NCBI GenBank assembly: GCA_002573605.1
Contig: PDNA01000065.1
Coordinates: 62,001-126,000, forward strand
Direction of reading: 5' to 3'
DNA: 64,000 bases
Source of the DNA: Polytolypa hystricis UAMH7299
Taxonomy: Eukaryota > Ascomycota > Eurotiomycetes > Onygenales
Both the position numbers and the translations under genes were made by a program. The notes below the pieces were generated by a model. It did not search any database, was not told the DNA's origin, and was given only the letters and a program-made list of their open reading frames with translations. Every line of letters starts with the position of its first letter. The first letter of the stretch is position 1. Below, one piece after another: positions 55,394-64,000 of this stretch.

Positions 55394-56799
55394 GTCGACT
55401 CCAAAGTAGGCATATCAGTTGTTCCATGTAAAGGCGTATCGGCAGTTTGCATACAGTTTTTGATCTAGCGGTAGGAGCTTCTTGGAACGCGTCGAATTCC
55501 CAGGAAGCAACAGTATCTGCGGGATGTAGAGCGGAAAGCCCGTTGATCATAAGCTTTTCAGGTCGTTTCTCTAAGAAGTGGACAGCTTCGTCGATGCTTT
55601 TCCTTGCAGATCTTGTCGTAGTGTGGCGGACATAATAGTGTCTGGAGCCATTGGAGGCGGCTGGTTGTCGGCTTCTTGTGTCGCGGCAGGCATTGGTGGT
55701 TAGCTCTGGTTAAACTTTGTTTGCCTGCGCGAGCGGTGCTCTTGGTTCTTCGTCGCTTCGGGGCGGCTAGTTGTGCTTCCCTTACTTGTGGCGGTGTTGC
55801 CGGAGCGGGCTCGCGAAACAAGTCTTCTGTCTGAGACGTTGATGGTTGTGACTGAGCTGAGCTATGCTCGAGGACAACAACGACTGGCTAGACGGGAATA
55901 AGTTATTACTACCTAGGTACTTGCACAAAGCTACAAAGTATTGAAGCTGGCTATCTCCATATGCGTACATGCATTGTGGTACTAATTGTATGCGACAGGA
56001 GGGTCTCTTTCCAATCGGGCCGTTCCTGGTACCCAGAGGCTTGAGTTGAAGTTGAGCAACGACGCTAGAGACTGGGCTGGACTCTCTCGCGACATCCATG
56101 GCGTTGATCGACAATTATCACATTGAATCGGAAATGGATGGTTCACTTCCCCTGCCAAGCCTTAGTAAGAATAATGGTGTAGTACGGGCCGATTAGAGAG
56201 ATCAGAGAGGGACACCATCGCACAAAAGTTACGCCACTTCCCAAGGCCGAATGAAGAATCGGATCTGTCCTCCAGGCACGGTATCGCCTTGGGGATGGAA
56301 TCAATTATGAAGAGCTTGACTTTTACAAGTACAGTGGTACTTGAGGTTACAGAGCATAGGAATACTTATGGCGCCCAAGGAGTTTTCTAGCTGGGGGATG
56401 CGCAGAGGAGCGCCTACCATTCGTATTCTGATGTAGCTACTACGTACTACATGCTATGACCGCTTGCCACATTCGGGTCAACGTGGATGGGCTGCATGGC
56501 CAGAGGCTTGTTTTCCTGCATATCACACCCGGATCAGACTCTGCGGGGCGGGATCGTCATTGTTTGAGCTGCTCCCCGAGATATAAGAATGGCTGTCATC
56601 CCTCGACATCGCATGGAGAGAACCTTCTCTCCATCCATCCACCTACACTCTCCTTAAGCCGGCAGTTTGTTTTCCTTTAAGTCACTCTTTTAACATCCTA
56701 AAGCGAAACCTACTGGCCGCCGCAGCAGTCGCTCATTCATTATTACGTCGCTCTTTTTGAACATTTCTCTTTCTCCACAACATTGTTTTAATATCCGAT
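55394..56799. other. Possible upstream remains of the BTB-type gene and gh16 promoter
   Basis: Minus-strand frames at 55296-55550, 55558-55821 and 55782-56114 are open and look partly coding, but could not be joined. 56600-56799 is C/T-rich and is the likely promoter and leader of the GH16 gene. Confidence 0.35.
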
Positions 56800-57726
56800 A
56801 TGTTTGTTTTAATCACTCTTATTCCTGCTTTCTTAGCTCTGGGCGCTTTTTCACTCGCCATACCGAACCCATCTGCTTTCCCTGCTGGGTTTCGCAAGTG
56901 TCTCTTCTATGATGATTTCAGTGAGTGGCCATGGAGATCTACGCCCTCGCCGGACAGGTGGACCATCGATCATGGAACCTCATACCCCGGCGGCCCGCCC
57001 AATTGGGGTACTGGCGAAATACAAACGTACACCTCGAACCGCCGAAACATTCGCATTACTCCGCGTGGCACCCTCCAAATCACCCCTCACCGCGACGCGG
57101 ATGGTAACTGGACATCTGCCCGCATTGAAACCACTGCAGACTATGACTTCGCGTGTCCTGTCGGCCATCGCCTACGAGTTGAGGCTAATATCAAACTCGG
57201 CGACAACCCTGAGTCCAAGCAGCTAGGTATATGGCCCGCCTTCTGGACCCTGGGCTCCGACTATCGCGGAAATTACTGGAACTGGCCTGGGGTTGGAGAG
57301 GTGGATATCCTCGAGTCCATGAACGGAGTGGATAAATTGTGGCACGTTGTGCACTGCGGAGCCGCGCCCGGTGGTCCCTGCGACGAGTTCAATGGAATAA
57401 GCAGCACTGCGACCTTTCAACGCGGGGTCTGGCATACGGTCGCGTGGGAGGTGGATCGCAGACATGCGAGCCTGGACCCTATGGACGATAAAATGAGTTG
57501 GTTCGTCGATGGAAAACTTACTTGGTCCCTCACGGGGTCAGATGTGGGTGATGCGGATGCCTGGGAGGCGCTCACGGCTAATAAGAAGATGATTCTCCTG
57601 AATGTTGCTGTTGGTGGAGGCTTCCCGGATGGAGTTGCGGGTATGAAGACCCCAACCGAAGACACGAAGGGTGGCAAAGGAGCGAGCATGGAGGTCGACT
57701 ATGTGTCAGTCTACTCGACCGCGTGA
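56800..57726 (+). CDS. Secreted glycoside hydrolase family 16 protein
   Basis: Single exon, 308 aa. A signal peptide (MFVLITLIPAFLALGAFSLA) leads into a GH16 beta-jelly-roll. WGTGEIQTYTSNRRNIRI and GIWPAFWTLG are family hallmarks. The catalytic motif GEVDILESMNG gives nucleophile Glu167, Asp169 and acid/base Glu172 in the E-x-D-x2-E arrangement. Members cleave beta-1,3(4)-glucans or related wall polysaccharides. There is no GPI signal or CBM, and the protein ends at VDYVSVYSTA, so it should be freely secreted. The exact substrate (mixed glucan, laminarin or other) cannot be read. Confidence 0.93.
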   Translation: MFVLITLIPAFLALGAFSLAIPNPSAFPAGFRKCLFYDDFSEWPWRSTPSPDRWTIDHGTSYPGGPPNWGTGEIQTYTSNRRNIRITPRGTLQITPHRDADGNWTSARIETTADYDFACPVGHRLRVEANIKLGDNPESKQLGIWPAFWTLGSDYRGNYWNWPGVGEVDILESMNGVDKLWHVVHCGAAPGGPCDEFNGISSTATFQRGVWHTVAWEVDRRHASLDPMDDKMSWFVDGKLTWSLTGSDVGDADAWEALTANKKMILLNVAVGGGFPDGVAGMKTPTEDTKGGKGASMEVDYVSVYSTA

Positions 57727-57838
57727 AAATGGATCAGGTACTTCTCACACACATTTTTCGAGCCCTCTTCCAGTGCGCGAGTGGCTGTATAGTACGGTTG
57801 TAATGTCTATTTCAAACCCCCTTTCTTTTCTTCCCTTG

Positions 57839-57869
<31 letters not shown>

Positions 57870-58665
57870 GGATTTACATCTGCTATTCTCATGGCGGTAT
57901 TAATATACTTTTGGACAGGAAAAATGCCATGTATATGATGGGGGTCAGGGTATTATTCTATTGTGAATTTTAATATTTTGGAACTGTTCAAATGACACGT
58001 TATTTGACTTGGGATTTGGCCCCCGCTTCATGTTTTGGTATATCGGCGGAATGGATTCTAGCCTCCGAAATGGCTGATTTGATAATAGAACTAAGAGGTT
58101 AATGCCTTTTATTCCAAGTCCATTGGGAGATCCAGCACTTAGCTGGGATGCGCCTGGGATTGCTTGGCGATGTTCTTCTGCTCGGTGATATATTTGCTCC
58201 GCTGCCCCGTCTCCCCCTCCTTACCAAGCCTTCTAGACGGGGCAGAAAGACACTATCCCATCCTACCAAACTCCTTTTGGAGACGGGATAGGCACGACAC
58301 GAAACCTCGACGCGTCCACGAATTTGAGCTGGCGATGATCCCCTGGCAACCACATGCCGTGTCTTGGCCCCAGGCAGCAACGCGCTCGATGACCATTGAC
58401 GCGCCGCGACGCTTCGTTTTTCCAAAGTCAATTTCTCAAAAAGGAAAGAAAAACCGGGACATCAAGAAGTCCAAGCAAGAAGAGCAGAGAAGATGGGTGT
58501 GCTCTTGAAAGGAGATAAATAAGAGGACGAGGACACCCGTCGTGTCCCCGAGTTTCCAAAATCACACCCTCAGAGAACTTCAATTGAGTCAGACCGCACA
58601 TTTCCTGCGCTTTCTCTCTTACAGAGCCCTTCAATCTAGCTACTTCATCGCCTTTTTTAATCAAC
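57727..58665. other. Intergenic; contains a 27-T run
   Basis: 3' UTR-type DNA of the GH16 gene and leader of the VOC gene. Frames at 58099-58508 are not supported. Confidence 0.5.
57843..57869. repeat. Poly(T) tract, 27 bases
   Basis: An uninterrupted T run about 115 bp past the GH16 stop codon. Run length may be affected by sequencing error. Confidence 0.8.
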
Positions 58666-59085
58666 ATGGCCGCGAGAACCTTCATCAACCTCCCAACCAA
58701 AGACGTGGCAGCAGCCGGCTGCTTCGCAGAAGGCCTCGGCCTCACCAAAAAGGCAGACTGGTGCAACTCGAACCACTCCATTGCCTTCGCCTGGGGCGAC
58801 CACATCATCTTCTTCTGGCACGACTACGAGACCTTTTCCAAATGGCTAGTGCCCGGCCGGGGTATCGCCGACCCAGGTTCTGGCACGCAGTCTATCATGA
58901 CCCTTTCTATGGATTCGCGTGAGCATGTGGATAAGGCGATTTCGAGCGCTATTGAGGGCGGCGGGAAGAAGGGTCCCATTATGGTTCCTGAAGAGGAGCA
59001 GGAGAAGTGGGGCATGTATTCGCGCAGCGTGCAGGATCCGGATGGCCATCTCTTTGAGATTATTCACTCCACTGCGCAGATGTAG
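58666..59085 (+). CDS. VOC-superfamily (glyoxalase/bleomycin-resistance-like) protein
   Basis: Single exon, 139 aa. Pattern of one VOC module pair: FINLPTKDVAAAGCFAEGLGL at the start, HIIFFWHDYETF, and the closing MYSRSVQDPDGHLFEII, where DPDGHLFEI is the standard end of a VOC metal-binding beta strand with its glutamate. The length fits PhnB/extradiol-type small VOC proteins. The reaction is unknown; it could be a lyase, isomerase or binding protein. Probably cytosolic. Confidence 0.85.
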   Translation: MAARTFINLPTKDVAAAGCFAEGLGLTKKADWCNSNHSIAFAWGDHIIFFWHDYETFSKWLVPGRGIADPGSGTQSIMTLSMDSREHVDKAISSAIEGGGKKGPIMVPEEEQEKWGMYSRSVQDPDGHLFEIIHSTAQM

Positions 59086-60327
59086 TGATGAGAGGTGCCA
59101 CTTACCCCCCCTATTTTTGGTTCCTGGCTTTTGACACTTTAATATCTAACGCTGAGGACCGGCAGATTTTCGATCCCAGCTGGCAAATTACCCTAAAACA
59201 TTTCCCTGAATGTGGCTGGCCCAAACGCTTTTTCTTTGCACTGAGCTGAGGAGGATTTTAGCTCGTTTTTGTGAATGGCGGGGAGAGAACTGCTTGGTAT
59301 CCTAACAGTTTAGCCCTTCAATTAAATACAAATTGAATTCTCGGGTTTCAACCAGTTTGTAAAAAATGCCCCCCATATTTGATGAGACTTCCTTGATATG
59401 TTGGGCATAGCAGATGCTGCAAGAGATTTTCAACAATTCTCATTTTATTAGAGAGAAATAGCAAAAGACTGGCTATGTCTACAGAGTATCTCTGTGTCTG
59501 GAGAGATAGATACACAGAGTTTCAAATTTTTTTATCTATTTAGCATACTCTTTTTCCCTCTATTTTTACTTCAGTATTCACTAGGGTTATAACATTGAAT
59601 TGAAGCTAATCTCGAGCGATGTTGCGAATCTCGTGTAGCTACTATATCTGCTCTTCGGACACCGCATAACTTTAGTTTCTAAGATATTACACGAATTTTA
59701 TCGAGTGGGGTACATGCATATGTTTCCACGATCTCGATTCCTGCTGCTAGTGTAGCATGTGGTGGATGCAGAGCAGGAGAGGACGAGGGCGGATAGGGGC
59801 GGTTGAGCGCCTCATATTGAGGGATGGTGATATATGCAAAGAGAGAGCAGGTTTTCTTGAGTACCCACCACATGAATAATGTCTAAGAGAATGATGCCTC
59901 TATGAAGGGATCTAGGAGTATAGGACGGCAGGAAGCACGAGCTGTGCTCATATACACATCTCATTATTCTCGCCCCATCACCCACTTCCCCCTTCGCTAA
60001 GAGCTTTGTCAAAGCTCTCGAGATGGCAAGCGCGGCTAGAATCAAATGTGGAATGCTTCATGAATAGTCACTATCACAGCAGACGGCTGATTATGTGAAA
60101 CTCCCGCAACCATAACAGAGATTTTGTGTGTGTCATTCTGGGATACATCCTCAGAAAAGCACCCTGTTTTCCCCCGCCCTATTCCGTCAAACCTCACTCC
60201 TCAGAGAACCATCTGAAAGAAGCACACACACACACACAGAAGAAACGCCCTACACTGAGACTAGACTAGCAATCCAATCCAAAGCAATCATCCCTCCCAC
60301 ACCCTCTCCATCGACCAATCCCCAATT
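59086..60327. other. Gene-free region
   Basis: No gene or RNA was recognised. A short (CA)n run lies at about 60222-60238. Confidence 0.45.
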
Positions 60328-60935
60328 TCAATACTCCGGCTCAATACACCATAGACCCAGCGGTGGGGTCTGCAAGTAGTTGTGTTAAACGAATGCGCTT
60401 TATTAAGGAGCAGTGCTGCACTCTCTACATATATATATACATAGGAAGGGGTGAAGAGAAGGGGGACGTACAGTTCGCGTAGCAGCCGCACAACAAACTC
60501 GAGTCACTGCGCAAGGAACAATCCCATCCTTGGCCGGACACGATCCATCGGGATTTGCGAAATCGCCTTTTTGAAATTAGCATTTGGCTAGATTTTGATT
60601 TTCTTTTTTTCCTCCCGAAGCATTGTTCGTCCCAAATGCTTAAGAATGGAAAACTTAAAACTTGGAGGGGAGGCGGAGGGGATAAATTTGAGCAAGAGAA
60701 AAAGGGGGGTTGATGTGTGTTTTTTCTTTTTGGCGTTCTTACAAGGACCAGCATTGAAGTTATTCTCGCCTTTGTTTTCTTCAAAGTTTTCCTTGTTACA
60801 GCACATGATATTCGGCGGGTCTTCGCACATTCCGGGTTGGCGAGGAGCAAGCATTTGCGAAGTCGGTACCGCAATGACTGAGCGTGCGAAAAGTGAGGCC
60901 GCAGCCGCGATGGTAAAAGCAAGAAAATGCATCAT
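60328..60935 (-). CDS. Small secreted cysteine-rich protein, hydrophobin-like spacing
   Basis: Predicted 109 aa in three exons: 60743-60935, 60472-60566 and 60328-60369. A signal peptide (FLAFTIAAAASLFARSVIA) is followed by nine cysteines in the order C-x7-CC-x18-C-x8-C-x8-C-x5-CC-x13-C. The opening C-x7-CCNK and the C-x5-CC resemble class I hydrophobins such as RodA, but there is one extra cysteine and the protein is short. Cysteine-rich exon 2 (DGSCPAKDGIVPCAVTRVCC) is missed without splicing. The last exon is the least certain: read-through stops at CSTAP instead. It could be a surface or defence-type peptide; family not proven. Confidence 0.6.
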
Positions 60936-61239
60936 GGGAGAGTTGGGAGTGGAGCTGTATGTGGTGATGAGGCATAGAAATACTACATGGTGATCTGGGG
61001 TTGGGCTTGACCAACTATTTATGCTACTCTTCTGTCACCAAGCACATAGATGAAAAGCTCGTATCCTTACCCTGGATACTCTAGATATTGGATGTACTTG
61101 GCGTTCTGTCTACTCTGTACTCGAAGCATACATCCCCCCAGCTTTCCCCAGCTTCGAGCGGGGAAAGATCTGCAGGGCCAAGTGATAAGGGGTGCTCGAA
61201 ATTGACTTTTCTGCAAGCGGGACGGCATGCAGGCAAGGC
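60936..61239. promoter_or_regulatory. Upstream region of the small Cys-rich gene
   Basis: No gene. This is the promoter side of the minus-strand gene starting at 60935. Confidence 0.45.
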
Positions 61240-61477
61240 AATATATTAGGAATTGAAACGGTGACCACCCTTTTTACTATTTTTTACTACGGAGACCACC
61301 CACACCTATAACCCTTTATAGTTTAGGCTCGTAAAAGCTGTACATCCAAATTAACATGAGACCCTATCAGCAGTAAAAATTATATTTACTGGCATTCTGA
61401 AAAAAATCCCCAGCTGCAGAATTTGAATTTCTCCGTAGTAAAAAGGGTGGTCTCCGTATATAAATTCCTAATATATT
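61240..61477. mobile_element. MITE-like inverted-repeat element, 238 bp
   Basis: The left end AATATATTAGGAATT, followed a few bases on by GACCACCCTTTTTACTA, is matched by the reverse complement of the right end (61425-61477), which reads AATATATTAGGAATT, then GGAGACCACCCTTTTTACTA and CGGAGAAATTC. The CGGAGACCACCC word occurs once more inside the left arm. There is no coding capacity. Size and long imperfect TIRs fit a miniature inverted-repeat transposable element. A target duplication is not clear. Confidence 0.72.
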
Positions 61478-61616
61478 CTTCTTCAACACGTCCATATGTT
61501 TACATCTGATTCCTTGGCAAATGCGCTGTCCGCGGAGGAGATGGTGGGATGGTAATTATTTCTTCTAAAACATATATCTCCATAAGCTGTGCGAACTAAA
61601 AAAAAAAAAAATCTCT

Positions 61617-62360
61617 TCAATAGAGGAGATTCACTGCTCCAAAACCCGTGAGCAGTATGCCTCCCAAAACCTTCGCATCAGGTCCATTGTATCCCGCCGC
61701 ATCACGAGAGGAGCCAGACCCAAACGATCTGCACTTCCACCTGCCGTTATCCTTGTGACAACTTCCTTGCTTCATAGGACAGTAAGCTGCGTTTGTTGCA
61801 ACCGTCAGTTTTCCTTCTTTTTCTCAATTCCCAAAAGTCGCGCTCTGCGAACTACTAAATCAAACTATGGGGGAAACAAAAAAAAAAAATCAAGGCCCGA
61901 CTTACTTCCATCGCCGCAGCATTGGGAGGTAATTCCATCCATACATCCGCTACCGCAACATTTATCGCCCGTATCGCAGCTCAGTCCGTTAGAGCAACAT
62001 TCGCCGCCAATAGGTGTGCATGAATTGCCGCAGCATTTAGATAACTTGGTACAGCAGCCGGCGCCTAAAAGGTTATTGTTAGTCGTGAACCCTCCCCAAG
62101 AGAGCCGAGGAAAGTGGGTCAATTTGCGTACCTGAGCAGTATTTGTAGCCTGTCTCACAGCTCTGGCGAGCGAATAGCGCGAGCGGCGAGACTCCACCCG
62201 CAGAACCGCCTTTCGCCTGCGAGGGCTTGACTGTGGGAGAGAAAACCTCCTGGCCTTCTGCAAGATCACCCGAGTTGGCTGCAGCGAACGCAGAGGCTGA
62301 TGCGATAAATGCAAAGAATAACAGGAAAACCCTGAGCATACTGGAACCCTGGACCAGCAT
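61617..62360 (-). CDS. Secreted CC-rich protein with hydrophobic C-terminus (GPI-like)
   Basis: Predicted 185 aa in three exons: 62132-62360, 61906-62064 and 61617-61786. The start is the first ATG; a later one at 62339 (MLRVFLLFF) also leaves a good signal peptide. After a linker to about residue 68, about 20 cysteines in many CC pairs follow (GCCTKLSKCCGNSC, GGECCSNGLSC, DKCCGSGC, SQCCGDG, then YCPMKQGSC). The protein ends with a hydrophobic segment VLGGILLTGFGAVNLLY after SGSSRDAAG, like a GPI signal. The CC spacing recalls granulin-type or chitin-binding-like miniproteins, but I do not recognise the family. Its stop lies 140 bp from the MITE-like element. Confidence 0.72.
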
Positions 62361-64000
62361 CTTCAATCACTCCTTGTTTTATAGGAGACGCGCAGGATTT
62401 GAAGATACTGAGCGGGAGGAAGGCTGGCCAAAAAAATGGTATTTCACGCATTCGAGTAGAGTGAACTGTTCCTTCTTTCCACGGGGGTACATTTGTGTCT
62501 ATATACAGAGGATTTTCTTCTGCCTTGCAAGTTATTCCCCTCCAGGTGCAACGAGATGGCCATGGTGAAATACCCTGCCTCAGAAGTCAGCCTCAAAACA
62601 ATTCGCGCCAGTAATAAAGTTTAGCAGGCCTCGTATCTGTCCGTGAATCTTCGCTAATCATTTATAGCTCCAGCCTTGCCAGCTGGCGCACTGAGACTCG
62701 TCGAAGAGCAGCAAACGGCAAAAAGAACCTCATATATTTTAGGGAAAAAAACTAAAAAATGTGAGGAAAAGTTCAAAAGGGACGATTTCTATTCGCATCC
62801 TTCCCTTTTTGCTTCTGGTTTTTTCCTTTTTCTTTGTTCGCTCTTGGAAGTTGGTTGGTAGATATTGCCTGGGTTCAATTTGCCATCTGTGACCCAACGC
62901 TGCCATAGGCGTTTCCATTCTGCAAGCAAGCTGCATGTCGATTGGTACATATGAACCGTTTCATTGGAAGATCAAGAAGAGAGATCTTCGATGAGGCTCA
63001 AGGCTCGAGCGTCGAATTTCGATCAAGATCCCGCACAGCCACAATTTCTTCTGTAGGTGCCCACCTGAGAGATGGAATCACGTGTTTAACCCGTCTGTGG
63101 GCATGATGCTTGGGGTTATTAGCACTGAAATCCATGCTGTGGATCTGAGGAAAGAGGATAGTATCTAAGAAAGTGAAAAGAATTATATGTTTTATGTATT
63201 GGTTGCGTTTGATTTGAGTTTTATGTGAATATATAAAAATGAACGAGATCCGGAGATAGTGCGGTAAGGGAGGGAAGGGGGTTTGGGAACAAGTTATGAA
63301 CCGGACGGAGGTCAGGGGAATCAGATCTTTTCGACATAGCTTTCCTGGGTGTTGGGGGTCCTCCCAAATCAGCATGTGCCTGCCCGTAGGAGATTCATCT
63401 TGCTCTGTGGTCTTGCACGGTAGTCTGCCCGTAGTATGTCTCCGATAAGACCTTCACCCATGCCTTTAGTAGTAGCTCACTTCCCTGCGACCACCGCCCA
63501 CGTTATGCATGAGCAAAGGAGCAACACGCAGCCACAGGGCACAGGCCCCTCCACACTCACTTCTGCCTCCTATATAGAACTGAAAAGATACCTTCTAGGC
63601 AGGACCGGACGTTAATTAGAACAAACAAAAAGAATCATTAGACAAGTTTTTTTTGAAAATGGGTACATAATCATTGAAATCGATCGACCACGCGATTGAG
63701 AAAAGAAAGAAAACCTTGTCGACATAAAAGAGCGCGTTACCAAATCTATCCCACGCCCCAGTGCCCACCTGATATATGAGCCAGACCTTGATTGACCACC
63801 TAGATTGAACGCGAAACAATTAAAAAAAAAAAAAAAAAGGTAAAGAAACATAAAGTAAGGAGTCTCGCCAGTTCCGACTGATAGTTCTTTTGGAGCGTCG
63901 GCTTTTGCTGAGGTATGAAGGGAGTGCATGACCAGGGATGACTTAATATAAAAGAGGTAGAAGAGCGTTCTCGCATACTAAAAAAGAGGTGAAATGAATG
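62361..64000. other. Right edge, no confident gene
   Basis: A minus-strand ATG at 63135 opens MDFSANNPKHHAHRRVKHVI before a possible GTGGGC donor, and another at 63929 opens MHSLHTSAKADAPKELSVGT before a T-run. Either might be a first exon, but neither can be extended. T-runs occur at 62740-62850 (as A/T tracts) and an A-run at 63823-63838. There is no RNA gene. Confidence 0.35.

Noticed and set aside
55094..55450. A GTATGC...CAG intron that would skip the in-frame TGA in the BTB-type gene
   Set aside because: Donor and branch are acceptable, but neither nearby acceptor restores the downstream frame.

Overview
The window looks like nuclear chromosomal DNA of a filamentous ascomycete, most likely a Eurotiomycete (Aspergillus/Penicillium type). 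Coding genes carry short introns (mostly 53-119 nt) with GTAWGT-like donors, CTAAC/CTGAT branch sites and YAG acceptors. Intergenic regions are pyrimidine-rich, and the genes for homogentisate (tyrosine/phenylalanine) breakdown are clustered as described for Aspergillus. The genus is inferred; I could not run a similarity search.

Left part, 1-20 kb, is mostly housekeeping: an intron-containing tRNA-Cys(GCA); an NmrA/isoflavone-reductase-like oxidoreductase; a GMPPA-type GDP-mannose pyrophosphorylase subunit; a dynamin-superfamily GTPase; cytosolic lysyl-tRNA synthetase; an acidic, probably nuclear Cys-cluster protein behind a long pyrimidine-rich leader; and COX15 (heme A synthase).

Central part, 20-28 kb, is a compact catabolic cluster in two divergent pairs plus one gene. 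hppD (4-hydroxyphenylpyruvate dioxygenase) diverges from an hmgX-like TPR gene. hmgA (homogentisate dioxygenase) diverges from fahA (fumarylacetoacetase). maiA (maleylacetoacetate isomerase) converges on fahA. Together they convert 4-hydroxyphenylpyruvate to fumarate and acetoacetate. The TPR gene resembles animal TTC36, a protein tied to HPPD stability in mammals. No Zn2Cys6 regulator lies beside the cluster.

Right part, 29-64 kb, is accessory in character. It holds an F-box/ankyrin protein; a decayed folylpolyglutamate synthase copy; an intact FAD monooxygenase whose model needs a 5-nt microexon; a three-LysM secreted protein; an Old Yellow Enzyme; an SDR; a 2.9-kb CpG-free inverted-repeat transposon relic; a GPI-anchored-like protein; a broken BTB-type gene; a GH16 glucanase; a VOC protein; two small cysteine-rich secreted proteins with a MITE-like element between them; and long gene-poor gaps. 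No PKS, NRPS, terpene synthase or DMATS was seen, so the oxidoreductases are not assigned to a biosynthetic cluster.

All exon boundaries are read by eye from splice consensus and frame; none has been checked against transcripts.
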